This document shows, one piece after another, positions 8,733-16,467 of a DNA stretch of 64,000 bases; positions within the stretch are counted from its first letter, which is position 1; each line of letters opens with the position of its first letter. This stretch comes from Solihabitans fulvus. Its GTDB lineage: Bacteria > Actinomycetota > Actinomycetes > Mycobacteriales > Pseudonocardiaceae. The stretch covers positions 1 through 64,000 of the forward strand of contig NZ_VUOB01000030.1 of assembly GCF_008386585.1 (NCBI RefSeq). Reading direction: 5' to 3'. A program made the translations under genes and the position numbers. The notes under the pieces are model-generated. The model did no database searches and was not told the DNA's origin. It was given only the letters and a program-made list of their open reading frames with translations.

Positions 8733-9518
8733 ATGGCGCAGCAACGTTCGTCGAAGCACAACTCGTTGTCACCACAGGATCTTGACCACTTGCGCGCGGA
8801 GCTCGCCGCCGGCCGCCCCTGCACCGTCTGGTTCACCCCCGCCGCCGTCGGGGTCGAGGCCGGCCGCTCGGCCAAGGTGGTCGCCTTCGACGAACCGGCC
8901 GAAGGGGACTTCATCCAGTTACGCCCGACCGGTTCGAAGGACGTGCTGTCGTTCTCGCCGGCCGAGCTGACGGTCGCCAAGCCGCCGCGCAAGCCCGCGA
9001 CCAAGCCCGCCGCGCGCGCCGCCAAGCCAGAGGCCGCCAAGCCCGAGGTGGCCGAGGCCGCCGCACCGACCGTGGAGCCGTGGATGCCGGAGGTCGCGCC
9101 GACCGAGAGCAGGCCGGCCCGCGCGGCGAAGCCGGCCGAGCCGACGAGGCCAGCCGAGGCGAGGCCCACCGAGCCAAGGTCGGCGGAGCCCAAGTCGGGG
9201 GAGCAGGACGGCGCAAGGCGTCCGGCCCGCGCCGCCGCCGGCCGCAGGCCGAGGGTCGCCGAGGTGACGGTGACGCTGACCTCGACCGCCGAGGGGGAGT
9301 GGACCGCGGACGTGGTCTCCGGCAAGAAGCGGACGGTCCGCGCGGTGCCGGTCCCCGCTTCCGCCGTCGCCCAGGCGGCCAAGGCGTTGCACCCCGAGGT
9401 CGCCGAGGCGATTGAGACCGTGCTGGACGCGGCGCGGGAGCAGCACGCCGCGCGGGTCGCGCAGCTGCGTGCCGAGCTGGAGGCCGCGCAGCGGGCCCTT
9501 GACGAGCTGACGAGCTGA
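8733..9518 (+). CDS. DUF6319-like hypothetical protein with Ala/Pro/Lys-rich linker
   Basis: A 261-residue protein. Residues 8-80 form a compact N-terminal domain (LSPQDLDHLRAELAAGRPCT, then VWFTPAAVGVEAGRSAKVV and LRPTGSKDVLSFSPAEL) that I recognise as a conserved actinobacterial family of unknown function (DUF6319-like). A low-complexity Ala/Pro/Lys/Glu linker follows to about residue 165, then a C-terminal domain ending in a probable coiled coil (AREQHAARVAQLRAELEAAQ). The ATG has GGGAGGG upstream. The stop codon lies inside an 8-bp tandem repeat. Confidence 0.7.
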   Translation: MAQQRSSKHNSLSPQDLDHLRAELAAGRPCTVWFTPAAVGVEAGRSAKVVAFDEPAEGDFIQLRPTGSKDVLSFSPAELTVAKPPRKPATKPAARAAKPEAAKPEVAEAAAPTVEPWMPEVAPTESRPARAAKPAEPTRPAEARPTEPRSAEPKSGEQDGARRPARAAAGRRPRVAEVTVTLTSTAEGEWTADVVSGKKRTVRAVPVPASAVAQAAKALHPEVAEAIETVLDAAREQHAARVAQLRAELEAAQRALDELTS

Positions 9519-9743
9519 CGAGCCGGCTGGACGTGCCGCTGGTCCTGAGGCGTGGTCTGGCTCTGGGGTGTGGTTGACGCGGTGCCCGAACTGCCCGGGT
9601 GGGACTCAATCACCTGTTGCTACCAGTAAATACGACCTGGTCAACGACCGGGTGACGCCGTTCCCCCGCGTAGCGGTATAGCGGGGAGTGCGGCGGGTCC
9701 TACCGTCAGTGGTTGTTGCTTGCTCCTAGCTCGGGAGGCTGCC

Positions 9744-9854
9744 ATGTCGGTGGAGAGGTCCGTAGAGAGGTCCGTGGAGAACGTCCAAGCCGGCGGGTGC
9801 GGTTGCTGCTCGACCTGCACCGGTCCCGGATGTGGATGCTGTAGCGGCTGCTGA
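9744..9854 (+). CDS. 36-residue cysteine-rich peptide with two CxCCxxC motifs
   Basis: A very short gene with a clear ribosome binding site (GGGAGG, 6 bases before ATG). The peptide has an N-terminal half with a threefold SVE(R/N) repeat and a C-terminal half with eight cysteines in 18 residues: C19GC21C22STC25, then TGPG, then C30GC32C33SGC36, i.e. the same CGCCSxC unit twice; the last residue is Cys. A possible -10 (TATAGC) lies about 65 bases upstream, and a strong hairpin terminator begins 15 bases after the stop, so it may be its own transcription unit. It could bind metal or be a modified peptide precursor; no modification enzyme is adjacent. No named family recognised. Confidence 0.6.
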   Translation: MSVERSVERSVENVQAGGCGCCSTCTGPGCGCCSGC

Positions 9855-9869
9855 CATAGCAGGCCGAGG

Positions 9870-9896
9870 GGCTCGGCGCTCGACGAGCGCCGAGCC
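9870..9896. terminator. bidirectional hairpin terminator
   Basis: GGCTCGGCGCT and AGCGCCGAGCC form an 11-bp perfect stem with a 5-base loop, followed by TTGTTGT. It separates the Cys-rich peptide gene from the convergent hydrolase gene, whose stop is 6 bp further on. Confidence 0.8.
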
Positions 9897-9902
9897 TTGT
9901 TG

Positions 9903-11486
9903 TCACGGCGGGCAGACGGTCCCGTTCGTCGGCGACTTGCCGTCGATGAGGAAGTGCTGCGCGGCGGCCGTGGCGCAGCTGGACTGGCCGAGCGCGCCGT
10001 GTCCGCCGCCCTGCCAGCCAACGAGCACGCCGGCCGACAGCTGCTGCGCCGCGCGCTCGGTGCCCGACTGCGGGGTCACCGGGTCGCCCGCGGTGCTCAC
10101 CACCAGCATCGGCGGGGTGTTGACTCCGGACGGCACCTGTGGCGGATTCGGCACCGACCACGGCCCGCACAGCAGCAGGCGTTGCGCGAACAGGCCGCCG
10201 AACAGCGGGTGCCGGTTCCGCCAGTCCTGCGCCAGCGCGGCCACCTGCTGCGGGGTGATCCTGGTCGCGTCGTCGTTGCAGCCTGTCACCAGGTCGGCGT
10301 CCAGCCTCGGCGGGTTCTGGTCGCCGTCGCCGAACAGCGGCTGCACCAGCGTCGCGAGCCCGGTGCCGTCCCCGGTCGCCGCCTTGGCGATCGCGTCGCC
10401 GAGCGCGGGCCAGCTGGCCCGGTCGCCGAGCCCGACCAGCACGGCGTTCAGCGCGGTGCCCGCGGTGAGCTGGGTGCCGTCCGAGGTCCGCAACGGCGCG
10501 CCGCGCAACTGGTCCAGCAGGGCGAGCAGCTTCTGCTTGGGGTCCGCGCCGAGCGGGCAGCCCCGTGCGGCGCAGTCGGTCGCGAACGCCTGGAACGCCG
10601 CTTCGGCGCCGACCGCGCGCGCCTCTGCCCTGCCCGAGGTGTCCAGGGTCGGATCGGGCGCGCCGTCCAGCACCATCCGGCCGACCTGGCCGGGGAACCG
10701 GCTCGCGTAGGTGGTCAGCACCTTGGCGCCGTCGCCCCTGCCGATCGCGTTGATGCGGCTCGCGCCGAGCCCGGTGCGCAGGTCCTCCAGGTCGGAGGAG
10801 GCCCGCCAGGTGTCCAGCGCGCCGAGCCGGATGTCGAGGTCGAGCACGCACTCCCGGCTCGCTTCTCCTGCCGCGGACTGGATGCCGTCGGTGTTGGCCT
10901 GGGCAGGGTCGAAGCCGATGATGGCGGTCCGCGACCTGCCGGGCACGCACTGCACGGCGTCGGACCCGCCGGTGCCCCTGCGGTCGATCCCGATCAGCGA
11001 GAACGTGTTGAGCACCTCGGGCGGCAACTTGGCCGCGAGCCGCGCCGCGTAGGTGGAGCCTGGCTCGCCGCCCGCGTCGTTGACGACCACCAGCGGGGTC
11101 GGGCCGCTGCCCACCTTGAGCACGCTGATCCTGGCGTGGCCACGGCCGGGCATGTTGGGCGCGTCCAGCGCCACCGACATGCGGGCGCACTCCAGCTTCA
11201 CCGAGGCGGGCGGGGCGAGGTCGCCGAGGCGCGCACGGGTCGCGTCCGCGCAGTTCGACCAGGACATCTTGCCGCCCTGCGGGGTCTCCAGCGGGGGCAG
11301 CGGCAGCGGTCCCGTCGACGTCGTCGGGCTGCCGTAGCCCTGCCCGGTGCCGCTGAACGCGATCACCGGGCGGTTGGACGCCCCGGCGCTGCACGCGGTG
11401 ACCAACCCCAACAGGAGCACCGGCAAGAGCAGCAGGTGGCGCCTACCGGCGACCCCGGAGTCGTGGGCGACCGGACGGCGCGGCAC
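9903..11486 (-). CDS. TAP-like alpha/beta hydrolase lipoprotein lacking the nucleophile serine
   Basis: A 527-residue secreted lipoprotein of the tripeptidyl-aminopeptidase-like alpha/beta hydrolase family. A signal peptide (LLLLPVLLLGLVTAC) ends at the lipobox Cys32. The catalytic aspartate D468 (STAGDPVTP) and histidine H496 (GGGHGAL) are present, but the nucleophile elbow, normally G-x-S-x-G, reads G249-R-G-D-G253, with glycine at the serine position. I checked the codons: GGC AGG GGC GAC GGC. The enzyme is therefore probably inactive as a serine hydrolase. The GTG at the signal peptide has GGGGAA upstream and is preferred to an earlier start. Confidence 0.85.
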   Translation of the reverse strand: MPRRPVAHDSGVAGRRHLLLLPVLLLGLVTACSAGASNRPVIAFSGTGQGYGSPTTSTGPLPLPPLETPQGGKMSWSNCADATRARLGDLAPPASVKLECARMSVALDAPNMPGRGHARISVLKVGSGPTPLVVVNDAGGEPGSTYAARLAAKLPPEVLNTFSLIGIDRRGTGGSDAVQCVPGRSRTAIIGFDPAQANTDGIQSAAGEASRECVLDLDIRLGALDTWRASSDLEDLRTGLGASRINAIGRGDGAKVLTTYASRFPGQVGRMVLDGAPDPTLDTSGRAEARAVGAEAAFQAFATDCAARGCPLGADPKQKLLALLDQLRGAPLRTSDGTQLTAGTALNAVLVGLGDRASWPALGDAIAKAATGDGTGLATLVQPLFGDGDQNPPRLDADLVTGCNDDATRITPQQVAALAQDWRNRHPLFGGLFAQRLLLCGPWSVPNPPQVPSGVNTPPMLVVSTAGDPVTPQSGTERAAQQLSAGVLVGWQGGGHGALGQSSCATAAAQHFLIDGKSPTNGTVCPP

Positions 11487-11731
11487 GGCTGTTCCCCGCT
11501 TTCTCGTCGGGAGCGCTCGCGCCGAGTGGGCAAGCTCTCCGCAGTGTCCAGGAAGAGTGTTCCGGAAGCCTCGCACGGCCAAGGTGAGGCCCCGGTGAGC
11601 GGGGATTTCGGTGGGTGGGACACCTCGGAAACGGGTGTGCGTTCCGGCGGGTGCGCGGGTGAGGATGGGCGAGGCCGCCTGGCGGGGACTCCGGGTGGCC
11701 TGGCCGAACGCGAGAGACGAGGTCGCTGATC

Positions 11732-12640
11732 GTGGTGATGGCGCACGTCGACAGGGTGCCCGGCGCGGTGCCGAGGGCGCGGCTGGCCGCGCTGGCCGGC
11801 AGGACGCTCGGCGCGATGCCGCCGCCCGCGTTGGTGCTGTTCGGCATCGTCAGCCTCCAGGTCGGCGCGGCGGTCGCCAAGCAGCTGTTCTCGCTGGCCG
11901 GCGCGGCCGGCACGGTCACGCTGCGGCTGGTCGGCGCGGCCGTGGTGCTGGTGCTGGTCTGGCGGCCTTCGCTCCGGCTGGACCGGCGGACCCTGCTGGT
12001 GGTGCTCGGCTTCGGCGCGGTGCTCGGCTGCATGAACCTCGCCTTCTACCAGGCGCTCGCGCGCATTCCGCTCGGCGCGGCCGTCACCATCGAGTTCCTC
12101 GGGCCGCTGGCCGTCGCCGTCGCGGGCTCGCGCCGCTGGCTGGACGGGCTGTGGGCGTTGCTGGCCGGCGGCGGAGTGGTGCTGCTGACCAGGTCGGACG
12201 GCGGGCTGGCATGGTCCGGCGTGCTGTTCGCGCTGGTCGCGGCCGTGTGCTGGGCCTGCTACATCATGCTCGGCGCGGCGCTGGGCAGCCGGACCGACGA
12301 TGGCAAGGGGCTCGCGCTGTCGGCGGTGCTGGCCGGCCTGCTGGTGCTCCCGTTCGGCATCGCCGACGCCGGCACGACGCTGTTGCAGCCCGCCGTGCTG
12401 ATCGCCGGCCTCGGCGTCGCGCTGCTGTCCTCGGTGATCCCGTACTCCTTGGAACTCGAGGCGTTGCGGCGGATCCCGCCGAGGGTGTTCGGCGTGCTGA
12501 TGAGCCTGGAGCCCGCGGTGGCCGCGGTCGCCGGGCTGCTGGTGCTCGGCGAGTCGCTTCGGCCGGTGCAGTGGGTCGCGGTGTGCTGCGTGGTGATCGC
12601 GTCGGCCGGCGCGACCCGTGCCGCCCGGCCGGATGTCTGA
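11732..12640 (+). CDS. EamA/DMT family permease (RhtA-like)
   Basis: A 302-residue membrane protein with about ten hydrophobic helices and two EamA repeats (for example ALARIPLGAAVTIEFLGPLAV in the first half and LMSLEPAVAAVAGLLVLGE in the second). These RhtA/YdcZ-like exporters move amino acids or small metabolites. GTG is used as the start with GAGG 9 bases upstream; an ATG two codons later is possible. It is divergent from the lipoprotein hydrolase. The stop TGA sits inside a GATGTCT tandem duplication. Confidence 0.88.
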   Translation: MVMAHVDRVPGAVPRARLAALAGRTLGAMPPPALVLFGIVSLQVGAAVAKQLFSLAGAAGTVTLRLVGAAVVLVLVWRPSLRLDRRTLLVVLGFGAVLGCMNLAFYQALARIPLGAAVTIEFLGPLAVAVAGSRRWLDGLWALLAGGGVVLLTRSDGGLAWSGVLFALVAAVCWACYIMLGAALGSRTDDGKGLALSAVLAGLLVLPFGIADAGTTLLQPAVLIAGLGVALLSSVIPYSLELEALRRIPPRVFGVLMSLEPAVAAVAGLLVLGESLRPVQWVAVCCVVIASAGATRAARPDV

Positions 12641-12683
12641 TGTCTGGTGCGGTGTCCAGCGCCGCGCGGCCACACATCGCGAA

Positions 12684-13304
12684 CTACCGGGTCGGCCGCA
12701 CCGGGTAGCGGATGATGGTGCGCATCTTCTCCGGTGCGGTGCGGTTGGGGTTGGACAGGTAGATCTCGTGGTGGCGGCCGGCGATGACCATCGCGTTGTC
12801 GGCGATGAAGGCGTGCAGCCGGTCGATCGTCGCGGGCTCCGTGCGGAAGGGGCCGACGTGCAGGATCTGGCTGCACCGGCCCTCCGCGTGGTTCGCCAGG
12901 CGCACGCCTTCGACCGGGAGTCCCGGCTTCTTGCTGGCCACGGCGGCGATGGTGTCCGCGACGAGCTCCGGCGTGACCTGCGGCGGTTGCATGATCATCA
13001 TGGTCCAGCGCCAGTCGGCCCGGTCACCGTCCTGGGTGTAGCCGTGCGGCTCGGCCGTCCACCACAGGCCCTGGGACGGCATCACCGGGTACTCCAGGAT
13101 GCCCGAGTTCTTGAGGGCGAACCGGATCCCGTAGGCCGCGCCGTAGAGCGCCTCGACCGCGGCCCGGTAGCCGTCGCTGTTCGGGTCGCCTGCGCCGTCG
13201 ATCATCAGGAACGGCAGCTCGGGCACGTCGACCATGGCCGGTTCCGTCGTGGCCGAGTACACCGACCGGTGCACCTTCTTGAGGTCCTGCTTCGGCGCGG
13301 TCAC
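12684..13304 (-). CDS. GyrI-like small-molecule-binding domain protein
   Basis: A 206-residue cytosolic protein of the GyrI-like family (SOUL/GyrI fold), beginning with LKKVHRSVYSATTEPAMVDV and containing PFLMIDGAGDPN and LHVGPFRTEPATIDRLHAFI. The GTG start overlaps the TGA of the MerR-family gene (GTGA), so the two are coupled. Free-standing GyrI domains next to MerR-GyrI regulators probably bind the same ligand class or hydrolyse it, as described for some cyclopropanone hydrolases. The exact role here is unknown. Confidence 0.85.
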   Translation of the reverse strand: MTAPKQDLKKVHRSVYSATTEPAMVDVPELPFLMIDGAGDPNSDGYRAAVEALYGAAYGIRFALKNSGILEYPVMPSQGLWWTAEPHGYTQDGDRADWRWTMMIMQPPQVTPELVADTIAAVASKKPGLPVEGVRLANHAEGRCSQILHVGPFRTEPATIDRLHAFIADNAMVIAGRHHEIYLSNPNRTAPEKMRTIIRYPVRPTR

Positions 13305-14116
13305 ACCGTCTCCTTCGGGAGGTCTGCGATCGGGATGCTGATCCTGGTCATCAGCTCGTCGGCGTCGGCCTCGCCGGGCGACACCAGGTACTCCTCGCGC
13401 ACCGGGGGCACGGGACGCAGGCCGCGTTCGTGCACCCAGGCGAACAAGGCGTTGTAGGCCAACGGAAGTTCCGCGTATGGTCCGATGTGGACGGTCGCGA
13501 CGACTGGCCCCTCGCCGAGGATCTCCACCGAGGTCTCCTCGGGCGGCGGCCCCGCGCCTATGTCGATGCCGACGGCGACGCTCATGCCGTCGGCGAGGTC
13601 CAGCGGGAACAGGCCGCGCAGCGGCGGCGTCCACGGGGTTCGGGCGCGGCCGGCGGCGGCCAGCAGCCTGCCGACGAGATCACCGGTGCGCGCGCCGAGG
13701 TCGGCGGGACCACACGTGGCCCGCAGCACCGCGAGGCGCAGCGCGGGCTCCCGCGCCAGCTCGACCTCGTGCCGGTGCTGGCGGTCGTCGGCGAGCCGGT
13801 CGAGCAGCCCGAGCCGGACCCGGTCGCGCTCGATCCTGGCGGCCAGCCGATCCCGCTCGCCGCGCAGGATGTCGGCCCGCTCCGCCCCCTGCGCGGCCAG
13901 CACGTCGGCGATCACCGGCAACGGAAGGTCGAGATCCCGCAGCAGCGCCACCGTGAGCGCGTCCCGCGCCTGGGTCCGCGCGTAGTGCCGGTAGCCCGTT
14001 GCCGGGTCGACGCGCGCCGGCCGCAGCAGGCCCGTCTCGTCGTAGTGGCGCAGCTGCTTCACGCTCAGCCGGCACAGCCGCGCGAAGCGGCCGATGGTCA
14101 GTAGTTCGTCCAGCAC
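13301..14116 (-). CDS. MerR family regulator with GyrI-like effector domain
   Basis: A 271-residue activator: MerR winged helix at residues 5-75 (LTIGRFARLCRLSVKQLRHY, DETGLLRPARVDPATGYRHY), a coiled dimerisation helix, and a C-terminal GyrI/BmrR-type ligand domain (about 120-265) that includes VHIGPYAELPLAYNALFAWV. It should sense a small, probably lipophilic or cationic compound and activate its own operon. The GTG lies right after a MerR-type promoter and appears to be leaderless. It is coupled to the GyrI-like gene downstream. Confidence 0.9.
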   Translation of the reverse strand: MLDELLTIGRFARLCRLSVKQLRHYDETGLLRPARVDPATGYRHYARTQARDALTVALLRDLDLPLPVIADVLAAQGAERADILRGERDRLAARIERDRVRLGLLDRLADDRQHRHEVELAREPALRLAVLRATCGPADLGARTGDLVGRLLAAAGRARTPWTPPLRGLFPLDLADGMSVAVGIDIGAGPPPEETSVEILGEGPVVATVHIGPYAELPLAYNALFAWVHERGLRPVPPVREEYLVSPGEADADELMTRISIPIADLPKETV

Positions 14117-14123
14117 GGGTCCA

Positions 14124-14156
14124 TCCTGGACCCTCCCACTGTCGGAGGGTCCAGGA
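14124..14156 (-). promoter_or_regulatory. MerR-type operator/promoter
   Basis: A perfect 13-bp inverted repeat (TCCTGGACCCTCC / GGAGGGTCCAGGA) with a 7-bp centre. On the minus strand CTGGAC and CAGGAT act as -35 and -10 with 20 bp between them, the long spacer typical of MerR promoters. The -10 ends about 5 bases before the GTG. The hairpin could also end transcription of the upstream ABC-F gene. Confidence 0.75.
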
Positions 14157-14161
14157 CAGGA

Positions 14162-15790
14162 TCACCTGACGCGCTGCACCCTGGTCTCGTCCCACACCGG
14201 TTCGTCCACTTCGGACACCTCGCCGGTGGAGCGGAACAATAGGTAACGGTCGAACGACCTGGCGAACCAGCGGTCGTGCGTCACCGCGACCACCGTGCCG
14301 GTGAACTCCGACAGCGCGTCCTGGAGCGCCTCCGCCGAGGCGAGGTCGAGGTTGTCGGTCGGCTCGTCGAGCAGCAGCAGCGTCGCCCCGGACAGTTCGA
14401 GTAGCGCGATCTGGAACCGCGCCTGCTGCCCGCCGGACAGCGTCTCGAACCGCTGGTCGCCGCTGGCGGCAAGGCCGTACCGGCTCAGCACCGACATGGC
14501 CCGGCCGCGATCCATGCCGGACCGGTCGCCCTCGCCGTGCCACAGCACGTCGACCAGCGTCCTGCCGACCCACTCGGGATGCTGGTGCGTCTGCGCGAAA
14601 AGCCCCGGCACGACCCGCGAACCGAGCCGACAGACGCCGGTGTGCGACACGGTCGCCGCGTCCGGATCGCCGAGCAGCCGCAGGAAGTGGCTCTTGCCGG
14701 ACCCGTTCGAGCCGAGCACGCACACCCGGTCGCCGAAGAAGATCTCCGTGTCGAACGGCCGCATCAGCCCGGTGAGCTCCAGCCGCTCGCAGGTGATCGC
14801 GCGGACCGCGGTCCGGCCGCCGCGCAGCCTCGGCCGCACCTCCTCGTCGCGCGGCATCTCCGGCGGCGGACCGGCCTCCTCGAACTTGAGCAGCCTGGTC
14901 TGCATCGCGCGGTACTTGGCCGCCATGACCTCGCTGATCGACGCCTGGATCTGGAGGGTGCGCACGAGCTCCCGCAGCCGGTTGTGCTCGTCGTCCCAGC
15001 GGCGGTGCAGCTCGGCCAGCCGAGCCAGCCTCGCCGCCCGCGCCGCGTGCCAGGTGCGGAAGCTGCCGCCGTGCAGCCACGCGGTGTGCGCCTCGACCGT
15101 CACCACCTGGGTGGCGGCCTCGGCGAGCAGCTCGCGGTCGTGGCTGACCAGCAGCACGGCCTTGCCGGTCTCGGACAGCCGCTGCTCGAGCCAGCGTTTG
15201 CCAGGCACGTCGAGGTAGTTGTCCGGCTCGTCCAGCAGCAGCACCTGTTCGCCGCCGCGCAGCAACGCCTCCAGCACCAGCCGTTTCTGCTCGCCGCCGG
15301 ACATCGTGCGCACCTCGCGGTACTTCGCCCGGTCGAACGGCACACCGAGCGACGCGACGGTGACGGTGTCCCACAACACTTCCGCGGTGTAGCCGCCGGC
15401 CTCGCCCCAGGTCGCCAGCGCCTCGGCGTAACGCATCTGGGTCTTCTCGTCGTCGGACTCCATCAGCGCCAGCTCGACCGCGTCCAGCTCGGCGGCCGCG
15501 TCCCGCAGCGGCGCAGGAGCCACCGACAGCAGCAGGTCGCGCACCGTGCGGTCGTCCCGCACCGAGCCGACGAACTGCGGCATGACGCCGAGGCCGCCCT
15601 GCACGGACACGCTGCCGAGCGCGGGGGTCAGCTCGCCCGCCAGCAGGCGAAGCAGCGTCGTCTTGCCGGCGCCGTTCGCTCCGACCAGCGCGACGACGCC
15701 GTTGCCGCCGACGCGGAACGACACATCTCGGAACAGTTCGCGGCCGTCGGGCAGCACGTAGCTCAGCCCGTTCGCCTCAAGGAAGCCCAC
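14162..15790 (-). CDS. ABC-F family ATPase (ribosome-associated / antibiotic resistance type)
   Basis: A 542-residue soluble protein with two ABC domains and no membrane segment. Walker A motifs are GANGAGKTTL and GSNGSGKSHF; signatures are TMSGGEQKRL and TLSGGQQARF; Walker B motifs are LLLDEPDNYLD and LLLDEPTDNLD. The interdomain linker has long charged helices (LARLAELHRRWDDEHNRLRE). ABC-F proteins bind the ribosomal E site and either tune translation or protect against antibiotics. Which one applies cannot be decided. It precedes the MerR/GyrI pair, which may indicate a drug-response role. Confidence 0.9.
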   Translation of the reverse strand: MGFLEANGLSYVLPDGRELFRDVSFRVGGNGVVALVGANGAGKTTLLRLLAGELTPALGSVSVQGGLGVMPQFVGSVRDDRTVRDLLLSVAPAPLRDAAAELDAVELALMESDDEKTQMRYAEALATWGEAGGYTAEVLWDTVTVASLGVPFDRAKYREVRTMSGGEQKRLVLEALLRGGEQVLLLDEPDNYLDVPGKRWLEQRLSETGKAVLLVSHDRELLAEAATQVVTVEAHTAWLHGGSFRTWHAARAARLARLAELHRRWDDEHNRLRELVRTLQIQASISEVMAAKYRAMQTRLLKFEEAGPPPEMPRDEEVRPRLRGGRTAVRAITCERLELTGLMRPFDTEIFFGDRVCVLGSNGSGKSHFLRLLGDPDAATVSHTGVCRLGSRVVPGLFAQTHQHPEWVGRTLVDVLWHGEGDRSGMDRGRAMSVLSRYGLAASGDQRFETLSGGQQARFQIALLELSGATLLLLDEPTDNLDLASAEALQDALSEFTGTVVAVTHDRWFARSFDRYLLFRSTGEVSEVDEPVWDETRVQRVR

Positions 15791-15899
15791 GAGCGCCGAT
15801 GCTCCCTGGTCCGGCTCCAGGAAGCGAACCGATTACCCGATGGACGCGGCCCGGCAATCCGAGAGAGGCCGTTCGGCCGCCAGAAAAGGGACGAGGGGG

Positions 15900-16442
15900 C
15901 TACGTCAGGGTGCGGGCGTAGCGCACCTCGTGCAGCGTCATGACCGGGCTCTCGTCGACCTTGCTCGCGCCGTCGGCCGCCCAGCCCTGGCGCTCGTAGA
16001 ACCGCCTGGCCCGCTCGTTGGAATCCAGCACCCACAGCGTGGCGCGGCGGAACCCCGCCCCGGCCAGCGCGGCGGCCCCGCCCGCGTCCAGCAGCGTGCC
16101 GAGCCCGCGCGCCGCCCAGTCCGGGTCGAGGTAGATCGCGTACAGCTCGCCGGTGCTCTCCTCGGCGTCCGCGTCGCGGCACGGCCCGACCGCGGCGAAC
16201 CCCCGCACCTGGCCGGCCGCCTCGGCCACCAGGACGTGCTGCGTTGGCTCGGTGATCCGCTGCTCCCAGGAGGGCACGCGGCGGTCGACCGACAGCCCGG
16301 CGAGGTAGTCGTCCGGGACGGCGCCCCGGTAGGTGACCCGCCAGGACGCCACGTGGATGGTGGCGATGGCGCGGGCGTCCTCGGTCCGCGCGGCGCGCAC
16401 CAGGGTCGAGAATTCGCCCGCCGCAACGGGATCTGTGCTCAT
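15900..16442 (-). CDS. GNAT family N-acetyltransferase
   Basis: A 180-residue GNAT protein. The acetyl-CoA loop lies in LDPDWAARGLGTLLDAGGAA, and the motif B tail is in DSNERARRFYERQGW. This is the standard single-domain length. Substrate unknown; many such proteins acetylate amines of small molecules. Unlinked to neighbours: 109 bp separates it from the ABC-F gene downstream and 25 bp from the zapE gene upstream on the same strand, so co-transcription with zapE is possible. Confidence 0.88.
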   Translation of the reverse strand: MSTDPVAAGEFSTLVRAARTEDARAIATIHVASWRVTYRGAVPDDYLAGLSVDRRVPSWEQRITEPTQHVLVAEAAGQVRGFAAVGPCRDADAEESTGELYAIYLDPDWAARGLGTLLDAGGAAALAGAGFRRATLWVLDSNERARRFYERQGWAADGASKVDESPVMTLHEVRYARTLT

Positions 16443-16467
16443 CCGGGCAGACTAGCGGCGAATTTCC

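Noticed and set aside
9744..9896. Cys-rich peptide plus hairpin considered as a cysteine-responsive attenuator
   Set aside because: No gene follows on the same strand; the next gene is convergent, so there is nothing to attenuate.
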